From IMG/VR virus record IMGVR_UViG_3300039307_000112, positions 1 through 37,776 of that record: a stretch of 37,776 nt of DNA; one strand, given 5' to 3'. Below are positions 1 through 7,743 of this stretch, piece after piece. Both the position numbers and the translations under genes were made by a program. Source of the DNA: a virus. The notes below the pieces were generated by a model. The model was not told where the DNA came from. It saw nothing but the letters and a program-made list of their open reading frames with translations, and searched no databases. The number at the start of each line of letters is the position of its first letter. The stretch's first letter is position 1.

Positions 1-462
1 TCCGCCGCTGCCTGAATCCCCGGTGAACGAGGCTCCGGTGATGCCGTGCGCACCCAGCGCCACGCTGCCGGTTGCTCCGCTGTACGGTACTCCTGTGCCC
101 GTAGGGACACTCCATGTGGCTCCAGCTCCGAGATACTTGCCCGCCGCCGTGTCTCCAGTGGCCGGCGCGGGCACAAGTCCTGTGGTTCCGCCGCTGCCTG
201 AATCCCCGGTGAACGCGGCTCCGGTGATGCCGTGCGCACCCAGCGCCACGCTGCCGGTTGCTCCGCTGTACGGTACTCCTGTGCTCGTAGGGGCACTCCA
301 ACTACCCCCTGCTCCGAGATACTTGCCCGCCGCCGCGTCGCCGGTGGCCGGCGCAGGCACAAGGCCTGTAGTCCCTCCGCTGCCTGAATCCCCGGTGAAC
401 GGCGCGCCAGTGATGCCCCATAGGCCCAAGGCTACATTAGCGGTGGCTCCGGTGTACGGTAC
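1..462 (-). repeat. Tandem 186-bp (62-aa) repeats in the fibre gene
   Basis: Three in-frame repeats: 462-277, 276-91, and 90-1 joined to 37736-37641. Each encodes VPYSGATGSVALGAHGITGA, then FTGDSGSGG, then TGLVPAPATGDAAAGKYLGAG. Copies 2 and 3 are nearly identical and copy 1 is more diverged. The units probably form repeated beta modules of the fibre shaft. Because the contig closes inside this repeat, the true copy number could be higher. Confidence 0.9.
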
Positions 463-1788
463 AAACGATGTCGAATCGACAGTGTTTGAAGGTAATGAAA
501 TGTGTGAGTCTGCCGTGCCTCCGACGTACATGCGAACGGTTGTGTTGGTTGAGCCTCCCGTGAACACCGCGTGAACGTCGATCACGATCCGGCTGGTCAG
601 GGCGGCGAGCGAATACGTGTTCCCATCCGCCATGGCCAGGGAGTACTCGTCTTCGGCCGCTCCAAGCGCCGTCGTGGACTCGGTTTGCGTGCCAATCGTG
701 CCCACGGCTACTCCCGTGGCTGAGACTTCGCGGAAAACGGCGTAGAGTGTCACGGCTCTGTTGCCGGAGAGCCGGTAGGCGTGGATGTGCCAAATGTACA
801 CGCCGGCGGGAATGAAGGTGATGCCGGGGAATCCTGGGTCGGTAGCGAAGCTCTGGAGAATCACGTCCGCAGCGGCATTGTTTGCGATGTCGATAGCCGT
901 CTTGGGCGAGAAAGGCGGCGTCAGCATCTTGTTGTCCTGGTTGACGATGGCGCTACCATTCGTCAGCAGCGATGCTGTGGTGGTCATGTAGTACGTCAGC
1001 AGTCCTGCCGCTGGCGCCGGCTGCCAACTCGGATCGGCTGAATTCACCCCGTCTCCGGTCTGGGATAGAAACTTCGGGACGGTGGAGGTATTGCCTGCGA
1101 CTCGTTTTGCGGTTCCTCCCGTGTCCCCTGAGATCATGTCTCCGAGGGTGTTCATGGGATTGGCGAAGCCTTGCGCCACCCAATTTGCAAACACTGTGCA
1201 AGGTGCTGATGGATCGCAGACCCATAGCAGCCCGGCCGTGTCATAACAGGTTTGTCCTGCGGTCCCGGCGGTGGGCGGGGTAGTCGAACAGGCCGCGATG
1301 CCAGACCCTCCCCCTCCGCGGTTGCTGGCCGCTGGTGAAGTTCCCTTGTATCCGTACATCCTGGCGGTGATGGTGCCTGAAACCCCGGTGGGCGTAAAGA
1401 TCGTAACGTCCAGCGCCATCCACGCGTAGTATCCTCGAAAGGCTTCTGTGGCGTGGTTGGGGTCTGTCAAGGGGTTTGCGCCGTCGAGCGTACAGGGCGG
1501 CTGCACAGTGCTTGAACAGGCTGTGGTGGGTACGGCTGCGAAGGTGCCAGGGGTTCCGCTGGAGTCTGGCGCGCCTTCGATTTGGATGGACAATGCGGTC
1601 ATGCCGTCCGCGTAGTAGGACAGCCTCCATGTGGTGCATTGCGTCCCGAGGTTTGCAACGGCCTGGTTGGACACGGTGACGCCGTAGCCGGTTGCGGTAA
1701 AGGTTTGGGTGAATTGGCAGTCGGGAGATTGGCCAAAGGCTGCGAGGCTGCCAAGGGTGAGGAGCAAGGCCAAGAGAATAGGTCTCAT
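1..1788 (-). CDS. Fibre/adhesin, N-terminal part (continues at 37736-37212)
   Basis: This is the first 596 codons of a fibre gene that runs off the window start and resumes in frame at 37736, giving about 770 aa in total. The ATG at 1788 opens a Sec-type signal peptide (MRPILLALLLTLGSLAAFGQ), with probable cleavage after AFG. A Cys-containing beta-rich region follows (residues about 25-200), with a Gly-rich linker near residue 155, then a beta-rich region with an FIPAGVYIWHIHAY strand, then three 62-aa repeats. Gly/Thr/Ser-rich repeats and the GDVTASG-type C-terminus are usual in phage fibres and receptor-binding proteins. A cleavable signal peptide is unusual for one. GGAGG lies only 2 nt before the ATG, and a TATACT box lies 7 nt before it. 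Confidence 0.85.
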   Translation of the reverse strand, partial: MRPILLALLLTLGSLAAFGQSPDCQFTQTFTATGYGVTVSNQAVANLGTQCTTWRLSYYADGMTALSIQIEGAPDSSGTPGTFAAVPTTACSSTVQPPCTLDGANPLTDPNHATEAFRGYYAWMALDVTIFTPTGVSGTITARMYGYKGTSPAASNRGGGGSGIAACSTTPPTAGTAGQTCYDTAGLLWVCDPSAPCTVFANWVAQGFANPMNTLGDMISGDTGGTAKRVAGNTSTVPKFLSQTGDGVNSADPSWQPAPAAGLLTYYMTTTASLLTNGSAIVNQDNKMLTPPFSPKTAIDIANNAAADVILQSFATDPGFPGITFIPAGVYIWHIHAYRLSGNRAVTLYAVFREVSATGVAVGTIGTQTESTTALGAAEDEYSLAMADGNTYSLAALTSRIVIDVHAVFTGGSTNTTVRMYVGGTADSHISLPSNTVDSTSFVPYTGATANVALGLWGITGAPFTGDSGSGGTTGLVPAPATGDAAAGKYLGAGGSWSAPTSTGVPYSGATGSVALGAHGITGAAFTGDSGSGGTTGLVPAPATGDTAAGKYLGAGATWSVPTGTGVPYSGATGSVALGAHGITGASFTGDSGSGG

Positions 1789-1795
1789 GGCCTCC

Positions 1796-1801
1796 AGTAT
1801 A
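1796..1801 (-). promoter_or_regulatory. Possible -10 box for the fibre gene
   Basis: On the minus strand TATACT ends 7 nt before the fibre ATG at 1788, which would place the transcript start at or next to the start codon. No convincing -35 is visible. The gene also has GGAGG 2 nt before the ATG, too close for normal SD use. Confidence 0.4.
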
Positions 1802-1815
1802 CGCCGGAACGGGCT

Positions 1816-2079
1816 TCAGCGGTGGAATTCGCGCTCGAGCAGTTCTTCCTTGCCGTTCTCGATCAGGTATTCGGCACGCCTTGCCATCTGCCGGCCGGTC
1901 CTGGTAGCTCTGTCCAGCCGTGCGAAGATCTCCTCATCTCGCCAAGAGCATACCCGGCAGGCTCGGGCTAGTGGAGGCTTCGGTTCGCCACAGGAGCATA
2001 GCGAGTCGCTGTGAACAGTTGGTGGTGACAATCTGGGCCGGCCTGGCTTGCGGTTTTCGAAATGCAGCAGATCGCCCAT
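1816..2079 (-). CDS. Small Cys-rich protein (87 aa), unknown function
   Basis: The start at 2079 is chosen because GGGAGG lies 6 nt upstream. The frame is also open further upstream, but without an SD site. Residues about 26-42 hold C-x-C...C-x-x-C (CSCGEPKPP, then CRVC), a likely zinc knuckle. The second half is helical and charged (RDEEIFARLDRATRTGRQ, ending LLEREFHR). It is the last gene of the leftward operon. No family is recognised; a small nucleic-acid-binding or adaptor role is possible but unproven. Confidence 0.7.
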   Translation of the reverse strand: MGDLLHFENRKPGRPRLSPPTVHSDSLCSCGEPKPPLARACRVCSWRDEEIFARLDRATRTGRQMARRAEYLIENGKEELLEREFHR

Positions 2080-2099
2080 GGCTGGCCTCCCTGTGCGCT

Positions 2100-2345
2100 C
2101 TAGCTCGGCTCCTGGGGGCTGTCGGGGGACTGGACAGCAGCCCGGCGCTTGTAGATCGGGATGCTGAACAGGATCTCGGTGTCCTCGACTTTTGTTACCG
2201 GCCATTTTTCACCGTCCAGAATGATGGTGTCTCCGATCTCTGGGAACGGCGGAATCACGAGAACGAATTTGCGGTTTCGCTCTTCAATGGTCCGATGATC
2301 TGAGATGCGCGTCTGTGTCAAGGTGATCCGTTTGCCTTGTGCCAT
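2100..2345 (-). CDS. Small conserved-looking protein (81 aa), unknown
   Basis: The ATG at 2345 is preceded by GGAGG with 6 nt spacing. The protein starts MAQGKRITLTQTRISDHRTI and continues with alternating beta strands (FVLVIPPFPEIGDTIILDGE, then WPVTKVEDTEILFSIPIYKR), suggesting a small beta barrel or SH3-like fold. It lies between the zinc-ribbon protein at 2366-3235 and the Cys-rich protein at 1816-2079, with short gaps, so all three share a transcript. Function is not recognised. Confidence 0.75.
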   Translation of the reverse strand: MAQGKRITLTQTRISDHRTIEERNRKFVLVIPPFPEIGDTIILDGEKWPVTKVEDTEILFSIPIYKRRAAVQSPDSPQEPS

Positions 2346-2365
2346 GCATGGCCTCCGTGTGTGCG

Positions 2366-3235
2366 TTAGATCGGTCCGTGGAGACCCTGACGTGCTTGCT
2401 GTCCCCCTGCTTCGATAAGCGCAAGGTATCCGGTGATTTCCTGCAGCGAGTTGGCAACGTGTAGCAGCGCCATGGTTGAGGCCTTCTGTGCCAAGCTGAG
2501 GCCTTCTACCTGCGCAAGGCTTGAGATTCCGGCCAGCAGTTCCAGGAGTTCGTCTGGGGTGTCGATGTGGCGCTCCGGTGGCGTTTCTGAGTCTGTGGGT
2601 GGTACTCGCTCGACTTGCCCAAGACCGCGGCAAAGCGTGCATTGCACCGAGTTGACCATGCCGCTTCCATAACAGCGCGGGCAGGCTACAGTGCGGTCTG
2701 GAGTGTAAAAGATCCGTCCGCAATGCCGGCACTCCGCGCCTACCATGCCTTCTTTTCCACATGCTGGGCAAAGGGTCTGCGCTGTTTGGGCTGTCCCCGG
2801 TGCCGGAGCAGCATCATGGCCCGGCGTGTACGCGCATTGCTGAGCCTCCTGCTGTCCTGCGAACGGCGGTGAGGCTTCTGGTGGGGCCTGTTGAAACTTC
2901 GCCAGTTGGTCGGCGGTCAATGCGGCGCGCAGCCTCCGATTCTCTCCGCAGATATTCTCCAGTTCGATCTCTCGCGCCGCCAGAGCTTCGTCGATTCGCG
3001 CTACGAGGTAATCGCCATTGCCCATGTGTGAGGCTACGTCGCGCATGTGCCATAGAATCTCCGGCACGGTGGTATACAGAGGACCAGGGGCGTGCGGGGG
3101 CTGTTGTTGGCTCTGCAAAGTTCGCTTGATGTCTTCGGCGATGCTTGCAGCGCGTGGATGGCCGTATTCGCTGCCCATCGTCTGCGTTGCGGCGATAATT
3201 TCGTCTAACGCGGTTATCATGTCTGGTGTCGTCAT
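2366..3235 (-). CDS. Zinc-ribbon/DnaJ-like Cys-rich protein (289 aa)
   Basis: The start at 3235 overlaps the stop of the preceding gene as ATGA. Residues 1-110 are helical with a coiled-coil stretch (EIELENICGENRRLRAALTA). After a Pro/Gln-rich linker there are four CxxC-type pairs at about 155-205 (CPACGKEG, CRHCGRIF, CPRCYGSG, CTLCRGLG). The last two match the CxxCxGxG zinc repeats of DnaJ. The C-terminal 70 residues are helical (LLELLAGISSLAQVEGLSL). No J domain is present, so this is not a chaperone DnaJ. It more likely binds nucleic acid or acts as a protein scaffold. Confidence 0.8.
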   Translation of the reverse strand: MTTPDMITALDEIIAATQTMGSEYGHPRAASIAEDIKRTLQSQQQPPHAPGPLYTTVPEILWHMRDVASHMGNGDYLVARIDEALAAREIELENICGENRRLRAALTADQLAKFQQAPPEASPPFAGQQEAQQCAYTPGHDAAPAPGTAQTAQTLCPACGKEGMVGAECRHCGRIFYTPDRTVACPRCYGSGMVNSVQCTLCRGLGQVERVPPTDSETPPERHIDTPDELLELLAGISSLAQVEGLSLAQKASTMALLHVANSLQEITGYLALIEAGGQQARQGLHGPI

Positions 3236-3384
3236 TTGGTCTTGGGCTCCTTGGGTGGGTCTTTGAAGTAGCCTTCAGAGTCTCTGAAATCGTACACCTC
3301 GTGACCATCGGCCTTGAGGACACCCACCACGCCGGGCTGAAACTCGTTGCGCCATGAGGATGCGACGTACACTCTAAGCGGCAT
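3232..3384 (-). CDS. Short deoxyribosyltransferase-like protein (50 aa), probably truncated
   Basis: The ATG at 3384 lies inside the end of the helicase-methyltransferase gene (11-nt overlap) and the stop overlaps the next start. The sequence MPLRVYVASSWRNEFQPGVV, then L.ADGHEVYDFRDSEGYF, matches the first beta-alpha-beta unit of the phage family related to nucleoside 2-deoxyribosyltransferases. That family normally runs to over 100 residues; here it ends in a polar tail (KDPPKEPKTK). The catalytic second half is missing, so the product is either a remnant or a repurposed mini-domain. Confidence 0.65.
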   Translation of the reverse strand: MPLRVYVASSWRNEFQPGVVGVLKADGHEVYDFRDSEGYFKDPPKEPKTK

Positions 3385-6178
3385 CAATTGGGGTCTCCTC
3401 TGCTTCCAAAAGATCAAACAGTGTGGGTGTGCTGGCCTTCAGCTCTGCGGCTTTCACGTAGTTACAGCCGTCGTAAAAGTATCCTGGGTTCAACTCGATT
3501 GAAACGGCCTGGCGGCCCAGCTTTACGGCGCACATGGGCACGGTGAACAGCCCTCCGAAGGGGTCAAACACCGTCTCGCCTGGCATCGTCCACTGCGCGA
3601 TCGCGCGGTCTGCGATGTCGAATTGCATCGGGCAGAGATGCATCTCCCTACCCTTGGCTGATTGCGCCGCGTTCAGGGTCCGCATGCGGGTTACGTCTGT
3701 CCATACGTCCGGGTGCCAGCTTTGGGGCTGCAAGAGCATGAATGTGACGGGTAAGATGCCTTTGGCTTCCAACTCCTCGCCTAAGCGCACGTGGTGTTCG
3801 AAGTCGTAGACCTGTTCGAGCGAGTACTTGCGGAACAGCTTGAAGATGGTCGAATGGGGCACGCCTTCAAGGTCTGACGGCATCAGCGGCCGGTTGCCGT
3901 TGGACCTGGTGAAGCCGTGGGCGTCAATCTGCCAGCGCGACCGTGAGTAGCCGGGGCTGCCGGGGATTACTGGAAGATCCCTGCGGAACGGTAGCGCCCG
4001 CGGCTCGCCTCCCCATGGGGCGCCGCATCGGATGCACGCGCTGAACTTGATTCCGCCGGCCGCGTCAGCGTCGTAGACGTGCTCGGAGCATAGCACCTGC
4101 GGCTTCTGCTTCACCACGGGCTCATCGGCGTAGCTGTTTGTCGAGTCGCTTGGTGGCTTGCGAAACATCAACAGGTATTCCGGCATCCCGATACCCATTT
4201 TGGTGCCGTCCTTGCACTGTTCTGTCCATCCCAAGCGGTATGTCTGGTTGTTCTCTCTCACCACGTCCGTAACGATGGTTTTCATGCCCATGTACGCGAA
4301 GCCATGCCGCGAGAAGTGCCGGATGCATTCGGCGTGGAAGGGCCAGACGATCTGAAAGCCTAGGCCGGTGATGCCGCCTGGCACGATCCGGTCTTTGACG
4401 TGGATCGCAGCCAGGCGGCCCGGCTTCAGGACGCGGAGAAGGTGAGGCGTCAAGAATTCCATCTGCTCGAAAAAGTGCTCATTGGAATCCGTGTGTCCGA
4501 AGTCGTTGTAGCTCGGGGTGTACTCGTACTGCGTGCTGAACGGTACCGACGTGAGGATCAGGTGCGCGCTGTCGCTCGGCATGGACTGAATCTCTTCTAC
4601 GCAGTCTGCGTTGACAAGGTGTGAACCCTTTCCCTCATAGACTTGCCTTTCGATGCCCATGGAGCGACTCAGGGCCGTGTTGATGGCGACCTGCGACAGC
4701 CCGTACTCCCGGATGATCTCGGCCATGTGCTCAGTTTGCAGCTTGTGCCGGTCCCACTTCTCCATCAAGATTTGTAGGATGGTCCGTTCCGACTCCGCGT
4801 AGATTAGGTGGAGGCGGACGGGCTCATCCTGCAGAAAACGGTAGATCCGGTGTACGGCTTGAATGAAATCGTTGAACTTGAACCCGATGCCACAAAAGAT
4901 CGCGTTGGAACAGTGGTACTGAAAATTGGCGCCGGCGCCAAACATTGAGGGTTTGGCAGCTAACAAGGGGATACGTCCTCCCGAAAAGTCGATGATGGCG
5001 CGCTCTAACTCATCCAGTTTGTTAGCACGCTGCGCGCCGTAGACGGTCACGACTTCGGGTATTTGCTTTTCGATCTCATGGCGCTCCGCTTCCAAGTCGT
5101 GCCAGAGCAGAAAGTGTTCGCCCGGCGATGCAGCTACGATCTCGGCTGCCTTGGCGATCCGCGCAACCAGCGTTTCGCGCTTTTCGCGGGCCGCGTCCAC
5201 GACTCCGTGCTTGGCCTCGCGGAACATCCGGCCTTGGCCGTCGCGTTCTGGGGTCGCGTCGGTGTGGTCTACGGGGATCTCGTGTTTGATGACTTCAAAG
5301 GGTGGGAGGTCGTAGCCTTCATCGCTGTAGCCTTCGCCGAGGTCTGAGGGCTTCCGCAGAAACAGGGCCCATGAACTGCACCAGAGCCAAAATTCTTTTT
5401 CCTTGTGCGCGTGCAGGGTGAGCTTGTCGGCTTTGGTGCTGTCCCTTTTGAAGAATCTGGTCTTTGCCTGGCTCACGTCCATGATGCCCAAGTAGGCCGC
5501 ATATGCCAGCAGTTCGATGTACTCGTTTGGATCGGGTGTCGCTGTCGCTACGAAGCGGTAGGGAACGTTCTCAAAGAGCCGCATGAACTCCCGGAACGTC
5601 TTCGTACCGCCGAAACTGCGGAGTACGCTCGCTTCGTCCAGGCTGGTCACGGTGAAATGCTTGGGGTCCAGCTTGCCGTCTCTGACGGTTTCGTAGTTCG
5701 TCAGATATAGTGGCTGCGGCTCATGGGGCGGTACACAATCGGCTATCGAGCGGATGAATCGTAGGTCTACGCTGATCTGCTGAGCGTCGTGTTGGAACTC
5801 CTGGCGCACCCCGAGGGGCGCTACGATTAGTCCGCGGCCGATTGAGCGGTTGGTCTCAAAGTATTTCAGGATCAGCCGGAGAATTTCAAGCTGCTGGACG
5901 GTCTTGCCCAGCCCGAACGATTCAAATAGCGCTCGCCGGCCGCCTCTGACGGCCCATTGCACGGCCGCGCGCTGGTGAGGCTTCAACCATGGGTGAATGT
6001 CTGAAGGCTCGACGGGCACGCCGAAGTCTTGCGGCGCCGCGGACTTCTCCTGTAAAAACTGGTGGTAGGCCTCGATGCTGATGTCTGTTCGCTTCGATTG
6101 CACATCCGCCAGTGGGCATCCGGCTCGGTGGCCGTGGTGGACTTTGCAGTGTGGGCAGTTCTCCCTCACTGTTGCCAT
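3374..6178 (-). CDS. SF2 helicase fused to a DNA methyltransferase
   Basis: This protein has about 934 residues if it starts at ATG 6178; GTG at 6169, which forms GTGA with the previous stop, is an alternative. Order of domains: an N-terminal zinc motif (CPHCKVHHGHRAGC, 8-21); a SNF2/SF2 helicase with Walker A-like FGLGKT (88-93), DEAS (181-184), ATATP (211-215) and helicase-C HRIYR (443-447); a beta-class amino-methyltransferase with catalytic-type SVPF (544-547) followed by a YEYTPSYNDFGHTD stretch; and motif I FDPFGG (871-876) with ELNPGYF (895-901). The SVPF motif departs from the usual (D/S)PP(Y/W). The layout recalls the P1 DarB-type methyltransferase-helicase. The likely role is DNA modification or anti-restriction during replication or entry. 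Confidence 0.88.
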   Translation of the reverse strand: MATVRENCPHCKVHHGHRAGCPLADVQSKRTDISIEAYHQFLQEKSAAPQDFGVPVEPSDIHPWLKPHQRAAVQWAVRGGRRALFESFGLGKTVQQLEILRLILKYFETNRSIGRGLIVAPLGVRQEFQHDAQQISVDLRFIRSIADCVPPHEPQPLYLTNYETVRDGKLDPKHFTVTSLDEASVLRSFGGTKTFREFMRLFENVPYRFVATATPDPNEYIELLAYAAYLGIMDVSQAKTRFFKRDSTKADKLTLHAHKEKEFWLWCSSWALFLRKPSDLGEGYSDEGYDLPPFEVIKHEIPVDHTDATPERDGQGRMFREAKHGVVDAAREKRETLVARIAKAAEIVAASPGEHFLLWHDLEAERHEIEKQIPEVVTVYGAQRANKLDELERAIIDFSGGRIPLLAAKPSMFGAGANFQYHCSNAIFCGIGFKFNDFIQAVHRIYRFLQDEPVRLHLIYAESERTILQILMEKWDRHKLQTEHMAEIIREYGLSQVAINTALSRSMGIERQVYEGKGSHLVNADCVEEIQSMPSDSAHLILTSVPFSTQYEYTPSYNDFGHTDSNEHFFEQMEFLTPHLLRVLKPGRLAAIHVKDRIVPGGITGLGFQIVWPFHAECIRHFSRHGFAYMGMKTIVTDVVRENNQTYRLGWTEQCKDGTKMGIGMPEYLLMFRKPPSDSTNSYADEPVVKQKPQVLCSEHVYDADAAGGIKFSACIRCGAPWGGEPRALPFRRDLPVIPGSPGYSRSRWQIDAHGFTRSNGNRPLMPSDLEGVPHSTIFKLFRKYSLEQVYDFEHHVRLGEELEAKGILPVTFMLLQPQSWHPDVWTDVTRMRTLNAAQSAKGREMHLCPMQFDIADRAIAQWTMPGETVFDPFGGLFTVPMCAVKLGRQAVSIELNPGYFYDGCNYVKAAELKASTPTLFDLLEAEETPIDAA

Positions 6179-6348
6179 CCTGACGCGTATTTCTGCGCAG
6201 TGTCCAGCACTGCGGTAGCGGCCGCGAGCCATGCGTTCTTTTTCTTGGTGTCGAGCTTATCAAAGCCTCCGATGGACTGGGCCTCATTGGTGGCCTCGTA
6301 GTGGGCTTCCCAGGCGGCTTTGGCTATGGCGTACTGAAAGCTGTTCAT
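6166..6348 (-). CDS. Small helical protein (60 aa), unknown
   Basis: The start at 6348 overlaps the upstream stop as ATGA. The sequence is MNSFQYAIAKAAWEAHYEAT with an Ala-rich helix (LAAATAVLDTAQKYASGWQQ). Its 3' end overlaps the start of the helicase-methyltransferase gene by up to 13 nt, implying coupled translation. No family is recognised. Confidence 0.75.
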   Translation of the reverse strand: MNSFQYAIAKAAWEAHYEATNEAQSIGGFDKLDTKKKNAWLAAATAVLDTAQKYASGWQQ

Positions 6349-6572
6349 TTCGGCTCTCCGTAAATGAAATCCACCAGGTCTGCGTCACTCGGCGGCGCTT
6401 CGCCCGTCATGAACTTGTAGGCCTTGGTGATCGCGCGGTCCGTCTGGCGTTCCGCTCTGATGAGTTCAGCCGGATTGCCGGTGCTTGATGCGGCTGCGCT
6501 GGCGTCTCCCGCTTCTAGCAGCGCTTTGATGATCTTGCGAGCCGTTTCGCTCCGGGTCTTCGTGTCTGCCAT
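6345..6572 (-). CDS. Small helical protein (75 aa), unknown
   Basis: The ATG at 6572 follows the tiny gene ending at 6575 with a 2-nt gap. The protein (MADTKTRSETARKIIKALLE, ..DADLVDFIYGEPK) is mostly charged helix with an Ala/Ser-rich middle. The frame is open slightly upstream, but the overlapping operon context favours 6572. It is coupled downstream by ATGA to the 60-aa gene. Function is unknown. Confidence 0.75.
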   Translation of the reverse strand: MADTKTRSETARKIIKALLEAGDASAAASSTGNPAELIRAERQTDRAITKAYKFMTGEAPPSDADLVDFIYGEPK

Positions 6573-6574
6573 GT

Positions 6575-6637
6575 TCAGCGCTCCCACAGGCTCAGCAACC
6601 CGTTGTTGCTGGCTGAAATCAGTACGGTTAAAGTCAT
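6575..6637 (-). CDS. 20-aa mini-protein duplicating the end of the 199-aa protein
   Basis: The ATG at 6637 overlaps the stop of the preceding gene as ATGA. The predicted peptide is MTLTVLISASNNGLLSLWER. Its last 17 residues equal the C-terminus of the protein encoded at 6831-7430. The underlying DNA (6575-6628 versus 6831-6884) differs at three positions, all synonymous. It is either a translated micropeptide or the relic of a cassette insertion. Confidence 0.5.
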   Translation of the reverse strand: MTLTVLISASNNGLLSLWER

Positions 6638-6831
6638 AAGGCCAGTGCCTCTTTTAGGAGGCCTCCTTGAGAGGCTGGCGCATCGGCAAGGCTCTGATAG
6701 ATGGGCAGTCGGCTAACGGACGGGACATACCCCTCGGTAAACTCTCGCTTTCGGAAGGCAAGAGCGTCCTTGTGGCGCGTGAAGGCTGCCCAGATGATAG
6801 TGTCTTCGTGAACTAGCCAAAGAAAGTCCAT
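6634..6831 (-). CDS. Small protein (65 aa) in a repeat-flanked cassette
   Basis: The ATG at 6831 overlaps the stop of the 199-aa gene as ATGA, and its own stop overlaps the next ATG at 6637. The product starts MDFLWLVHEDTIIWAAFTRH and continues DALAFRKREFTEGYVPSVSR. It resembles short phage accessory proteins with a beta-alpha 'host-defence or regulator' size range, but no family is recognised. The two 54-bp repeats on either side mark it as a late insertion. Confidence 0.75.
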   Translation of the reverse strand: MDFLWLVHEDTIIWAAFTRHKDALAFRKREFTEGYVPSVSRLPIYQSLADAPASQGGLLKEALAL

Positions 6832-7430
6832 CAGCGCTCCCACAGGCTCAGCAGCCCGTTGTTGCTGGCCGAAATCAATACGGTGCTCACCATGTCCTGG
6901 CGGGCTTGGTCGGTCCACTGCTCACCCTGCTCCTTCAGTTCTTTGGTGACGAATTGCAGGACCTCTCTGAAAGCCACATTGTAAGGTATCCGGGGTGGCC
7001 TGAGCGTGTTTGGCAAGGGAAGGGGTCCGTACGTCCCGGTTCCCTTATCGAAGGTCAAGGCGGTCTGCTGTGATGGCGTGGCGGCTCTTTTACGGATGGA
7101 TCGAATCTTTGGGCGCTTCACGTCGGCCAAGGTCATGGCTGGCTGCATTTCCTGCTTGGCCCTCGCGTGCTCGCTCTCCGGGGTTAACCAGACGGACCAG
7201 GATGGCGTGTCACGCCTGCGCTGCTCATTGAACACCATCTGCTTGCAGATCCCGAAGGTCTCGCCGGGCTGCAAGTCCAGCTCGTTGATCTTGGCCGCTA
7301 CGGCCTTCGAGACTTTCAACAGCCGGCCATCGGTGAGCGTGTACGTGATTTCGTAGTCTCCGAACTGCTCACGGCGCGGCTCCTGGAGGGCGAGAGTTTG
7401 CGGCTCGTTGGGTTGAAAGTGAACGTTCAT
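6831..7430 (-). CDS. Hypothetical protein (199 aa) with basic middle
   Basis: The start at 7430 forms ATGA with the upstream stop. The N-terminal 90 residues look beta-rich (FGDYEITYTLTDGRLLKVSK, INELDLQPGETFGICKQMVF). A basic linker (VKRPKIRSIRKRAATPSQQT) follows, then a helical C-terminus (FREVLQFVTKELKEQGEQWT), ending in ISASNNGLLSLWER. The basic linker suggests nucleic-acid contact, but no family is recognised. Its last 17 codons are duplicated downstream at 6575-6628. Confidence 0.78.
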   Translation of the reverse strand: MNVHFQPNEPQTLALQEPRREQFGDYEITYTLTDGRLLKVSKAVAAKINELDLQPGETFGICKQMVFNEQRRRDTPSWSVWLTPESEHARAKQEMQPAMTLADVKRPKIRSIRKRAATPSQQTALTFDKGTGTYGPLPLPNTLRPPRIPYNVAFREVLQFVTKELKEQGEQWTDQARQDMVSTVLISASNNGLLSLWER

Positions 7431-7741
7431 AACCGATCTCCAATTTGTTCTCGTGCGGCTACAATCTGGCGGTCGTAATCGGCGTCGATCACCAGCGTTC
7501 TGCACTGGTCGTACGATGCTTTGAACTCGCCGCACTCGACGTGAAATCGCGCGCCTGCGGACACTACCGTTCTGGCGGCGCAGGCGAGCGTTGAGAAGCG
7601 GCGCTCGGGCACGTTCTCGGGCCCCACCACGCGGTAGGGATGGTGCCCGCAGAAGCGCTCGAAATCGACGGTCTTGCCGGTAGGTCTGTAGAGGATGCCA
7701 GATTCTGCTGGTGAAAGTGGGCCACAGAGCGGAGTGGTCAT
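7427..7741 (-). CDS. Hypothetical protein (104 aa)
   Basis: The ATG at 7741 (MTTPLCGPLSPAESGILYRP) follows the previous stop by 2 nt. The sequence has mixed alpha/beta character with three Cys and two adjacent His (FERFCGHHPYRV), plus ARFHVECGEFKASYDQC. The end is helical (YDRQIVAAREQIGDRL). It is part of the leftward overlapping operon. Function is unknown. Confidence 0.75.
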   Translation of the reverse strand: MTTPLCGPLSPAESGILYRPTGKTVDFERFCGHHPYRVVGPENVPERRFSTLACAARTVVSAGARFHVECGEFKASYDQCRTLVIDADYDRQIVAAREQIGDRL

Positions 7742-7743
7742 GT

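Larger units (their letters stand above)
6575..6884 (-). repeat. 54-bp direct repeats flanking a 65-aa gene
   Basis: Copies lie at 6575-6628 and 6831-6884 with 51 of 54 identical bases. Both encode TVLISASNNGLLSLWER plus a stop, in the same frame on the minus strand. The 65-aa gene at 6634-6831 lies exactly between them. This looks like a cassette inserted through duplication of the end of the upstream gene. Confidence 0.85.

Noticed and set aside
1-574. Plus-strand Pro/Ala-rich open frame over the start of the window
   Set aside because: It is the shadow of the fibre repeats; the minus frame is open for 596 codons with a signal peptide and sensible composition.
2366-3235. Co-chaperone DnaJ
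   Set aside because: Only the Cys-rich repeats resemble DnaJ; there is no J domain with HPD.
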